Positions 1 to 7,497 of a DNA stretch of 26,914 nucleotides are shown piece after piece. A program made the translations under genes and the position numbers. This DNA comes from a virus. Position 1 is the stretch's first letter; each line of letters begins with the position of its first letter. The stretch lies in the IMG/VR virus record IMGVR_UViG_3300018009_000015, positions 1-26,914 of that record; one strand, 5' to 3'. The notes under the pieces were generated by a model. The model saw only the letters and a list, made by a program, of their open reading frames with translations. It made no database searches and was not told where the DNA came from.

Positions 1-36
1 AGCACTAGCAAGATATAATCAGTAAGGTAAATCAGC

Positions 37-2382
37 ATGGCAATCTACAATCCAATCCTGAGTGAAATTGCCGCTGGCCGAGGGATATCTACTATCCAAA
101 ATGCCAGTGGTGCTGTGGTGATATCGACTATTGCTATTCCACCAACAGTGAAAGTTGCAGCTAATGCTGTGGTTATTTTTGCAGATAGTGCAGGTGATTT
201 GCAGGGTAGTGGTGTCAGCATTGATTCACTGAACAATATCTCTGGTATTTCCACGCTAAGTTGCAACACAGTCGCAATGGATTCAGGAGCTTATTCTGTA
301 TCGTTAGCTGCTCCAACTGGTTTATCTGCGTCTGCGACTTATACATTTCCTACATCAATGGGGGTCGCTGGCAATTTGCTTATTTTGAATAATGTAGTTG
401 GTAGTGTAGGTAATCTCACATGGACCACCGCGGCTGGAGAAGGGTTAATTACCAGTGTAAATGGTACTACAAATCGAATTACATCGAGTGGAGGAGTTAC
501 ACCAGCACTGGATATATCTGTTAATTATGTTGGGCAAGCGTCCATTACCACATTAGGATCGATCACGTCAGGATACTGGAACGCATACACTATCCAATCA
601 AACTTTGGTGGAACAGGTGTCAACAACAACGGGAACACGCTAACGGTTGCTGGAAATTTCAGCACAACTGGAGCATACACAGCTAACCTCAACGTCACCG
701 GCAATACCAATGTGACTTTGCCGACCGCGGGAACATTAGCTACTGTTGCACAGATACCAGCTTTTCCACTATCAGTAAGCAATGGCGGCACTGGACAATC
801 ATCCCTCACTGCAAATGCACTACTGATTGGCAACGGCACAGGCACAATTAATTTTCTTGCTGGCGGCACTGCTGGGTACGCACTTACTTCTGCTGGCACT
901 ACTTCACCCCCTACGTGGACATCATTGTCTGGCTATGCACCGCTAAATGCTCCAATCTTTACTGGCGGGATATACTTCGATTCTACGGGAGCTCCTGGAT
1001 GGAATTTTGCTTGGTCAGCATCAACTACACAAAGTACTGCTAATTTCATCATATCGAACAACTACGTAGTGCAGGCGCTAAAAATTGATGGCTATGGCAA
1101 CACCACAATTTCTAGCAATCTAATAGTCAACGGCTCCATCACTAATTATTCAACAACAGCACAAATGAACAATGCTATATCTACCGCTCTGAGCAGCTAT
1201 GTCACTAATTCATCCCTAGCAAGTACTTTGAGCAGCTATGTCACCAATTCATCTTTATCTAGCTCATTGAGTGGCTATGCAACCAATTCGACATTGAGCA
1301 ACTACGTCACCAGCACATCTTTATCTAGTACGCTTGGCAACTACGTCACCAGCACATCTTTATCTAGTACGCTTGGTGGCTATGCAACCCTTTCTAGCCC
1401 AACATTTGCGAACAATCTCTATTTCATCACTTCTGGTACTGGCGGTTGGAATATATCAACAACTTCAAATTCATTTGCGATAAGTCTGAATAATGTTGTG
1501 CAAGCATTGAGCATAGATAACTCTGGGAACCTTTCGATACATGGCAGTTTAGCTGGATATTCTAGTACATCACAGATGAACAGTGCCATCTCTAGTGCCA
1601 TATCAAGCTCACTGAGCAGCTACGTAACCAATTCGTCACTGAGTAGCACGCTTGGCAACTATGTCACCAATTCAACATTATCTGCATATGTAGCACCAAA
1701 TAAATACTCAACAAATTACCTGATGTTTGTGGCTTCAACTGATTTTTCCGGCAATATATACACTATGAACTCAGGTATTGGAAACTACTATGTAGACATG
1801 TCAACCGTGACAGGATCCGGACCAAACCTCGTGATGCCTCCCGATGGCAACTTAACTAATCTTCAACAATTCTACATACAGACATCACCTGGAGGTATCT
1901 ACAATGTTGGGATATATGGCGGAAGCGTATATGATTGGTTCTTTACTTCGAATGGAGTAGGAGCTATAGCGACAGGACTTAGTCCAAACACAATATACTT
2001 GGTGACGTATTACCAGAAAAGCATCCAAAACAATCCGTGGGATACAGGCGGCTATGCGCCCTCAAATAGTTTCACTGTTGAAGTTTTCCAAAGTGCTGAA
2101 ATGCCTATCCCAAACAACACTGCTTTTTTCGGAGTGTACACTAAAGCCAAGGCGTTTACGTGTAACCTTGCAGTGCCAACAACCCTCACGGAAGGACAAT
2201 ATTTCTATGTTGCTGACATGAATAGTCACGGCTCTCAATCGCAGGTAATCATTAATCAAATTAACGGTAACTCGATAGATGGAGCAACATCACTAACGCT
2301 AAACTACAACAATTTCAGGGTTCATATGGTGTATTCAGGAAGTGGAAGCAATGGCAAATTAACCATCCTTAGTCAGCAGTAG
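37..2382 (+). CDS. Phage fibre / receptor-binding-type structural protein (781 aa)
   Basis: This is a secreted-type beta-rich Ser/Thr/Asn/Gly protein typical of phage fibres. Around residues 246-300 it carries the fibre motif 'SNGGTGQSSLTANALLIGNG' followed by a '..G..LTSAGT..PPTW' segment. Residues 385-455 and 524-551 are tandem 13-residue repeats (consensus YVTNSSLSSTLxx), which probably form a trimeric shaft. An approximately 75-residue unit (about 307-384) is duplicated at about 455-524; both copies have a W-N start, a 'VVQALxID' centre and an 'AQMNxAIS' end. Shared modules link it to the two fibres at 14851 and 16410 ('YTFPTSMG...LxW', 'FADSAGDL..S.V.ID'). It lacks their T7-like virion-anchoring N-terminus. 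The start is supported by AAGG at 25-28, and TATAAT at 14-19 is a possible -10. It lies at the head/tail gene boundary, so it could be a head fibre or a tail fibre. The fibre class is confident; the site of attachment is not. Confidence 0.8.
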   Translation: MAIYNPILSEIAAGRGISTIQNASGAVVISTIAIPPTVKVAANAVVIFADSAGDLQGSGVSIDSLNNISGISTLSCNTVAMDSGAYSVSLAAPTGLSASATYTFPTSMGVAGNLLILNNVVGSVGNLTWTTAAGEGLITSVNGTTNRITSSGGVTPALDISVNYVGQASITTLGSITSGYWNAYTIQSNFGGTGVNNNGNTLTVAGNFSTTGAYTANLNVTGNTNVTLPTAGTLATVAQIPAFPLSVSNGGTGQSSLTANALLIGNGTGTINFLAGGTAGYALTSAGTTSPPTWTSLSGYAPLNAPIFTGGIYFDSTGAPGWNFAWSASTTQSTANFIISNNYVVQALKIDGYGNTTISSNLIVNGSITNYSTTAQMNNAISTALSSYVTNSSLASTLSSYVTNSSLSSSLSGYATNSTLSNYVTSTSLSSTLGNYVTSTSLSSTLGGYATLSSPTFANNLYFITSGTGGWNISTTSNSFAISLNNVVQALSIDNSGNLSIHGSLAGYSSTSQMNSAISSAISSSLSSYVTNSSLSSTLGNYVTNSTLSAYVAPNKYSTNYLMFVASTDFSGNIYTMNSGIGNYYVDMSTVTGSGPNLVMPPDGNLTNLQQFYIQTSPGGIYNVGIYGGSVYDWFFTSNGVGAIATGLSPNTIYLVTYYQKSIQNNPWDTGGYAPSNSFTVEVFQSAEMPIPNNTAFFGVYTKAKAFTCNLAVPTTLTEGQYFYVADMNSHGSQSQVIINQINGNSIDGATSLTLNYNNFRVHMVYSGSGSNGKLTILSQQ
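1193..1389 (+). repeat. 39-nt tandem repeats encoding fibre shaft
   Basis: The period is 39 nt (13 codons). The copies at 1298-1336 and 1337-1375 are identical. Flanking copies in 1193-1297 are diverged, and one lacks four codons. A second, shorter array of the same unit lies at about 1609-1689. The unit encodes Y-V-T-(N/S)-(S/T)-S-L-S-S-T-L-G-N or close variants. Confidence 0.85.
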
Positions 2383-2587
2383 CCGCAACAGTGGTCGCAG
2401 CAATAGTCGTTGAGAATAAAGAAGTGTCAGGAAGGAATATGTGCCAGCAAAATACTGTTCCGCAAGTATTGTTCCGCGCCGCGAATACTTAGGCTGAGCA
2501 TGAAATAATACACTATACTTAGACAACAATTGTACGCCTTACTCAACTACTGTACTCAACTACTCTTTTCCATGGAGGGAAAACTAA
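2383..2587 (+). promoter_or_regulatory. Intergenic leader with competing stems and TATACT
   Basis: This is a gene-free stretch before the 267-aa protein. AATACT (2451-2456) can pair with AGTATT (2465-2470). The overlapping AAGTATT (2464-2470) can instead pair with AATACTT (2484-2490). GTTCCGC occurs in both loops. A -10-like TATACT lies at 2514-2519, without a convincing -35. ACTCAACTACT is directly repeated at 2541-2551 and 2554-2564. A strong GGAGGG (2574-2579) precedes the next start. The regulatory role is inferred. Confidence 0.35.
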
Positions 2588-3391
2588 ATGCCATTTCAAA
2601 TACAAAATTTCGCAAGAGTTTCTGCTTCTGCAAATGAAGAAATAGATATAATTCAACAAATGAATACTGCTGTGAGTCCTGCTGTCATGTACAACGCGGA
2701 TGTAAAAGGTTGCTTCACTAAACACAGCTATTTTTCCAGTACGTTCACAGGAACAAATCCAGCTGTATCAAGTGGCGACACTCAATCTGTGATTGGAGCT
2801 CCTGGCTACTTTGATCAAATTTCTGGCAACTTGAAGAAATATGATTCAATTGAAGCATATAGTGCTATCGACAATTTCAGGATTACTTATCAAGTTGTAG
2901 CTATCAACGCTACTTCTCCAAAAGTAATTGTTACCCCAATAAACACTAGTGGAGTGGTGAAATTGCTTGTTGCTCCTGTGTTTGTCTACAATCCTCCTGC
3001 TAGTACCACGATCGTTTCTGGCAGTCTTTTAGCTACTCCAGTTACCGTGATTCCTGCTATGGCCAACGCAATCATATCAGTAAACAGCGTAGTGTTTGCT
3101 ACCAATGCTGGCACCGCATACGCAGGTGGCGGAAATATTGGTTTAGCGTACGACAATGCAGTGGTGATAGTGACCCCTAGTGCAGTTCCAGGATTAATTG
3201 CTGGTGCTGCTGCGGCTACTTTCCAGCCAGAAACAATTGCTGATACTGGTTTGTTAGGTGCTCTAAGCATTGCTGAAATTGGTCATGGCGTAGTTCTTTC
3301 TGCTGCTAATCCATTCACAGCTGCTGCACCTTGGACTGGATATCAACCATTGATCGTGTATGTGAATTACTCAGTATTTGCGACCGTTTAA
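2588..3391 (+). CDS. Beta-rich probable virion protein, function unknown (267 aa)
   Basis: I do not recognise a named family. The protein has no Cys-rich, enzymatic or membrane motif. It is rich in Val, Ala, Ser, Thr and Asn with alternating hydrophobics, as in beta-sandwich virion proteins. The C-terminal segment ('GHGVVLSAANPF' then a Tyr-Val-Asn-Tyr strand) resembles surface or decoration proteins of phages in general terms only. It has the best ribosome-binding site in the region (GGAGGG, 8-nt spacer), consistent with high expression of a structural protein. It lies directly upstream of tail tubular protein A. The major capsid protein is normally in this neighbourhood, but 267 aa and the composition do not argue well for it. 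A head decoration or minor structural protein is the better guess. Confidence 0.55.
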   Translation: MPFQIQNFARVSASANEEIDIIQQMNTAVSPAVMYNADVKGCFTKHSYFSSTFTGTNPAVSSGDTQSVIGAPGYFDQISGNLKKYDSIEAYSAIDNFRITYQVVAINATSPKVIVTPINTSGVVKLLVAPVFVYNPPASTTIVSGSLLATPVTVIPAMANAIISVNSVVFATNAGTAYAGGGNIGLAYDNAVVIVTPSAVPGLIAGAAAATFQPETIADTGLLGALSIAEIGHGVVLSAANPFTAAAPWTGYQPLIVYVNYSVFATV

Positions 3392-3421
3392 TGCGTTAAC
3401 TATACACGGAGGTAACGACAC

Positions 3422-4018
3422 ATGGCTTTCAGTAGAGTTCAAATAATTTCTTACGCTCTCACTCTGATGGGCCGGAAGCCTGTGTCGTCCTTAGTTAACC
3501 AGGGTGATATAGTCACCTCAGCAGACCAAGCATTTGATTTGCTGCTGACATCTGCATTATCCATTGGTTTTTGGCGATTTGCGACCACTATAGCCACATT
3601 GCAAAAACTTCCTGAAACACCCGTTGGTGGCTACTGGATGTATTCGTATATGTTGCCAGCAAACTACTTGAAGATGGTGCATCTCTATCCGCACACGTAT
3701 GACTTTGAGCTATATAGCAACAGTAGACTGTACAGCAACTACAACAACCAGTATCAACCGCTCTACATAGAGCACATATATTTACCTAGCGAAACACTGT
3801 TGCCACCGTACTTTGTCAAATATTTCAGCTTCGAGTTGGCAGCATATTTAGCACTAAGCAATGCACAAGCACCTGATTATTTAGCTGAGCTTGAACGTAG
3901 ACGTGCGATTGAATTATCCATTGCACAGGCTGCTGATGCACAAAATCGTCCACAATCTCCATTGATGTCCAAGCCTATGCTGGAGTGTCGCTACGTTAGC
4001 ACATTTGCTGGGGGGTAA
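3422..4018 (+). CDS. Tail tubular protein A-like (T7 gp11 type)
   Basis: The 198-residue protein begins with the pattern of tail tubular protein A / head-tail adaptor proteins of podoviruses: 'IISYALTLMGRKPVSSL' followed by an acidic/helical 'ADQAFDLLLTSAL' and a 'FWRFAT' motif, with 'YMLPANYLKMVHLY' downstream. In T7, gp11 forms the ring between the portal and the gp12 nozzle. The length matches T7 gp11 closely. GGAGG at 3408-3412 gives a 9-nt spacer to the ATG. The next gene starts 5 nt after this stop, so the two are probably co-translated, in keeping with their shared place in the tail tube. The family assignment rests on N-terminal pattern, size and context. Confidence 0.8.
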   Translation: MAFSRVQIISYALTLMGRKPVSSLVNQGDIVTSADQAFDLLLTSALSIGFWRFATTIATLQKLPETPVGGYWMYSYMLPANYLKMVHLYPHTYDFELYSNSRLYSNYNNQYQPLYIEHIYLPSETLLPPYFVKYFSFELAAYLALSNAQAPDYLAELERRRAIELSIAQAADAQNRPQSPLMSKPMLECRYVSTFAGG

Positions 4019-4023
4019 GCATC

Positions 4024-6756
4024 ATGGCAAAAATCAGATGGGATCAGGTTAACTTCACGCGTGGAGAATTAGACCCTAGAGTACAGTGCCGCACTGATTG
4101 GCCGAACTACTACAAAGCTGCAAAGCAAATCCGCAACTGTGTGAGTATTCCTCAAGGTGGAGTTACCCGCAGATGGGGAACTGAATTTGTTGACGACCTC
4201 AGTAGAAGGTTGGGCCTTTTGGATGTATCGCAATTTGCTGATGTGGAAATCATAGCATTTCCGTTTAGCGACACCACCACATATTTACTGGTGTGGAGCC
4301 ACAATTCACTGTTGATTTACCTTGAGAACAAGCTAGTAGCTACGATAGTTGCAGTTGGTGGAATGATATACACCAAAGAAGACATAGCTAATCTGAGGTT
4401 CACACAAGCATCTCGCAGATTGATCGTGACCGATGGCAACCATCAACCGATGAACTTGCGTAGGAGTGCAAATTCGCCCGTGCTTGTTGCAGGGTTTACG
4501 CTAGATGCTGATGTATGTATTGCTGGTATACCTGATAGTGCGATAAGCATCGGAAAGGTCTATCCAGCTAGATTTACCTTTGGTGCTGCTACACCAACAA
4601 CCAATCCACAAGTTTTTGCTGGCAGATTCTATTTCATACGGATAACCGCAGCTAACCGGTTCAAGATTTACTCAACATCTGAGGATGCTATAGCTGATGT
4701 GAACGCATACGCAATGAGCGCATTTGCGCCCGGGTGGAACTTGATCATCCAAAATACCTGGACATTGTCTGCGATCACGTTTGCCAATGTACCCACCTAC
4801 GATTTTGATCACGCTTACCTCAACAAGAACTACATCTTTACTCCATCTGCGATTGCTGGTGGAAATGCCACTATCACAGTATCAGCCGCAGCAGGAACAG
4901 TGTTGCCAGTGGGATTTGCGCCATTTACCGCCGCAAACATTGGTGGAATATTCTCGGGAAGCACCGGGGTTGTGCGTATAGCATCAGTGACACCTAATGG
5001 TTTATCTGCAACAGGAAGCATGGTGAGCAATTTCCCAGCTGCCAACACTCCAATCACTGGCGACCTTTGCTACATTGGTGTGCCAGCTTGGAGCGATACT
5101 CGCGGATGGCCTAGATGTGCGGGTATGTTTCAGGGAAGACTGGTGATGGCTGGAACTGCTGAAATTCCCAATGGTCAATGGCTATCGGTAATCAACGAAT
5201 TGTACAACTTTGATGAAAGTGAAACAGGGGCAGATAATGCAATCGCATCATACCCAGCATCAGGTGCAATTAGCTACATCAAAGCAATCACATCAGCAAG
5301 ATCGTTGTTGGTACATACCAGCACTGCAAACTACAGTACTCAAATCCAAAATGAAGTAGCTATTATTCCACAAAACTACATGTTGATTGAGCACAATAAA
5401 TTTGGTGTAGGCAATGTGCAACCTGCATACATAGACAATCAATTGTTGTTTATCGACTCTAGCGGCAACAACGTGATCAACATGTGTTGGGATTTCATTC
5501 AGGGCAACTACGTCACCAACAATATATCCATTGCAGCTAGCACGTTGATTCGCAATCCAGTCGACATGTCAGCATTTTCCGAACCAAAATACCTAGATGG
5601 ATTCTACGTATTATTCATCAATGGTGATGGTACATTGTGCATACTGCAAACGCTGAAAGAAGAAGATATCCTAGCGTTTTCGCTAAGCAACACTAGCACA
5701 TACTTATCTATTGATCAAAGCAATAGCTATGCTGCGACTCCATCATCCTATCTGAAAGTGGTGGCTTCGCAGAATCGTTGTTGGATGCTGGTTTCCAGGG
5801 AAATAGTGCCAGCAGATATTCCTGGTGTGCCGGACAATGGTGTAGACACTATTGCTATGGAAGGGTTTGGAAATAATTATTTCATCAACGCTCAGGGACG
5901 CATGAACGAAGGAACTATCTACAGAGCTACATTTGAGTTCAACGCAGCTCCAGCGGTGCCACAGGTTCTTCCTAGCACTACTCCTCTTGTAGCACAAGGC
6001 GTGATGTATTTTGCTGCAACAGTACCAGGCTCACCAACACATGTAGCTATCTATGGTAGCCTTGCAGATGCCACGGCTTCCGCCAACGCATACGCTGTAG
6101 CTAATGTTGGCAGTGCCAACTGCTACATACGTACATATGAATCGAGCACAGAATTATTCCTGGAAGAAATTGACTTCGACTACTACACAGATTTCTCTAC
6201 TACCTACAGGAATCCTGTTGCACAGCCTGTGATCACAGGACTAAATCACTTGAATGGTCAGGTGGTGAAAGTGGTGTCCGTAGATCCAATCAACGATGCA
6301 GCTCCAACAGTTTCATCCAACGTATCCAACCAGTATGTACTGCAAGACCGAACAGTGGTCAACGGTAGCATCACCATTGAACGTCCATCAACAATTGTGC
6401 GTGTTGGGCTAAAGTATCAATCAATGCTTGTGCCATTACCTCCGGTAGTTCCTGAACAACCTGGAATGCTATTCAATCCACGGCACATTAGAACACTGTA
6501 TATCGCTCACTACAACACTGTTGGAGCGACTATTCAGGGCTATGGCATACCTACGCAGTATCTTGGAAATGTTAAGCTTGGAGCTCCTGCGAATGTCACA
6601 GCTGGCAATCAAGTATTTACTTACACTCCAATGGAAGGTTGGGGGTCCGCGTTCAACAATGATGGTTTAGTAGCAAATGACTTACAAATAATACAAGAAC
6701 AGCCGTTACCAATGACGATAACAGGTTTGAGTTATATAATTGATATAAGCAAATAA
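4024..6756 (+). CDS. Tail tubular protein B-like nozzle protein (T7 gp12 type)
   Basis: This 910-residue protein has a characteristic N-terminus at residues 6-56: 'VNFTRGELDPRVQCRTDW', then a 'Y..A...IRNCVSIPQGGVTRRWGTEFV' segment. This is the signature of tail tubular protein B / podovirus nozzle proteins (the F-x-x-GELxPr...GG..rRwGt pattern). The rest is beta-rich, and the conserved middle includes 'DTRGWPRCAGMFQGRL', typical of the beta-propeller. T7 gp12 is about 794 aa, so this copy is somewhat longer. It follows tail tubular A after 5 nt, with the G-run at the end of that gene (4011-4016) acting as a Shine-Dalgarno. The product would form the distal tail tube through which DNA leaves the virion. 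Confidence 0.88.
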   Translation: MAKIRWDQVNFTRGELDPRVQCRTDWPNYYKAAKQIRNCVSIPQGGVTRRWGTEFVDDLSRRLGLLDVSQFADVEIIAFPFSDTTTYLLVWSHNSLLIYLENKLVATIVAVGGMIYTKEDIANLRFTQASRRLIVTDGNHQPMNLRRSANSPVLVAGFTLDADVCIAGIPDSAISIGKVYPARFTFGAATPTTNPQVFAGRFYFIRITAANRFKIYSTSEDAIADVNAYAMSAFAPGWNLIIQNTWTLSAITFANVPTYDFDHAYLNKNYIFTPSAIAGGNATITVSAAAGTVLPVGFAPFTAANIGGIFSGSTGVVRIASVTPNGLSATGSMVSNFPAANTPITGDLCYIGVPAWSDTRGWPRCAGMFQGRLVMAGTAEIPNGQWLSVINELYNFDESETGADNAIASYPASGAISYIKAITSARSLLVHTSTANYSTQIQNEVAIIPQNYMLIEHNKFGVGNVQPAYIDNQLLFIDSSGNNVINMCWDFIQGNYVTNNISIAASTLIRNPVDMSAFSEPKYLDGFYVLFINGDGTLCILQTLKEEDILAFSLSNTSTYLSIDQSNSYAATPSSYLKVVASQNRCWMLVSREIVPADIPGVPDNGVDTIAMEGFGNNYFINAQGRMNEGTIYRATFEFNAAPAVPQVLPSTTPLVAQGVMYFAATVPGSPTHVAIYGSLADATASANAYAVANVGSANCYIRTYESSTELFLEEIDFDYYTDFSTTYRNPVAQPVITGLNHLNGQVVKVVSVDPINDAAPTVSSNVSNQYVLQDRTVVNGSITIERPSTIVRVGLKYQSMLVPLPPVVPEQPGMLFNPRHIRTLYIAHYNTVGATIQGYGIPTQYLGNVKLGAPANVTAGNQVFTYTPMEGWGSAFNNDGLVANDLQIIQEQPLPMTITGLSYIIDISK

Positions 6757-6796
6757 ATAATACACAAATAAACAGTACACATGTACAGGGAAAAAT

Positions 6797-7402
6797 ATGT
6801 CATTCGAGATGTTGTTGCTTGCATCACAAGCAGCTGGATTAGCGACAAACTTGTGGGCAACAAAACGAGCTAATCAATTAGATATTCTTGGAACCAAAAT
6901 GCAGCAGCGTGAACTTGATATGCGTATGCAACAAGAGCAATTAGCATCCTCACAAGAAAGTTTAATGGGCATGGAAAAACTACGTGATGTAATGTCTAGT
7001 CAACGTGCGATATTTGCAGCTCGTGGACAAACAGGTGGTGGCTCAAACTATTTCATTGGGCAAAATAGTGTTCGCGCATTTAACGAAGATGAGAATGCCA
7101 GAAAATTATCTCTTGGATTCAAACAATACTACAACAAAGCTACACAAAATTTACTTGGGCTAGAATCGGAAGGAAGAAAGAGTGCCAGGAACTTCAAGGC
7201 GGCAGCAAAAGGATTAAACATGATGTCGTTCAATTCATTTGGTGATAGCAGTATAAGTGATATGCTGGCAGACTTTGGAAAAGACTGGGGTAAAAGTAAT
7301 TTGGCAGGAAGTTCAGCGGGAAATTCTGCTGGCAATTCTATTGGTATGTTCTACACCAATGCACAGGGAGCACGTAGACAAGCCGGAAAAATATACAGAT
7401 AG
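6797..7402 (+). CDS. Internal virion protein B-like (T7 gp14 type)
   Basis: This 201-residue protein has an N-terminal hydrophobic helix (about residues 4-22, LLLASQAAGLATNLWA), then a charged Gln/Glu/Met-rich helical segment (residues 35-70). These are followed by the 'IFAARGQTGGGSN' signature seen in podovirus gp14-type internal virion proteins, in which a small Gly/Ser turn follows 'AARG'. Gp14-type proteins are ejected first and make the outer-membrane pore for genome entry. T7 gp14 is 196 aa, a very close match. The gene stands in the expected place, between tail tubular B and two large ejection proteins. The ribosome site is AGGG at 6786-6789. The 40-nt gap upstream contains no clear terminator. 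Confidence 0.8.
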   Translation: MSFEMLLLASQAAGLATNLWATKRANQLDILGTKMQQRELDMRMQQEQLASSQESLMGMEKLRDVMSSQRAIFAARGQTGGGSNYFIGQNSVRAFNEDENARKLSLGFKQYYNKATQNLLGLESEGRKSARNFKAAAKGLNMMSFNSFGDSSISDMLADFGKDWGKSNLAGSSAGNSAGNSIGMFYTNAQGARRQAGKIYR

Positions 7403-7416
7403 ACAAATAGATATTC

Positions 7417-7455
7417 TGTTGGGCTATGTATAGTACATCTATATTTAGCCCAACA
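7417..7455 (+). promoter_or_regulatory. Perfect 10-bp hairpin in intergenic region
   Basis: TGTTGGGCTA (7417-7426) is perfectly complementary to TAGCCCAACA (7446-7455), with a 19-nt loop. It is followed by an A-run, not a T-run, on the + strand, so it does not fit a simple intrinsic terminator in the direction of transcription. An RNA processing or stability element is possible. The loop contains GTATAGTAC, the reverse complement of a GTACTATAC found at 18596-18604. Confidence 0.55.
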
Positions 7456-7497
7456 AAAAAAACAATTAATACTAATCAATTAACACGGATGTAATTC

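Noticed and set aside
1193-1700. CRISPR-like array
   Set aside because: The repeats are contiguous in-frame 39-nt coding units without spacers.
2588-3391. Major capsid protein
   Set aside because: It is shorter than usual and shows no capsid-fold motif that I recognise; upstream position alone is not sufficient.
7417-7470. Intrinsic terminator after the gp14-like gene
   Set aside because: The stem is followed by A residues rather than T residues on the transcribed strand sense.
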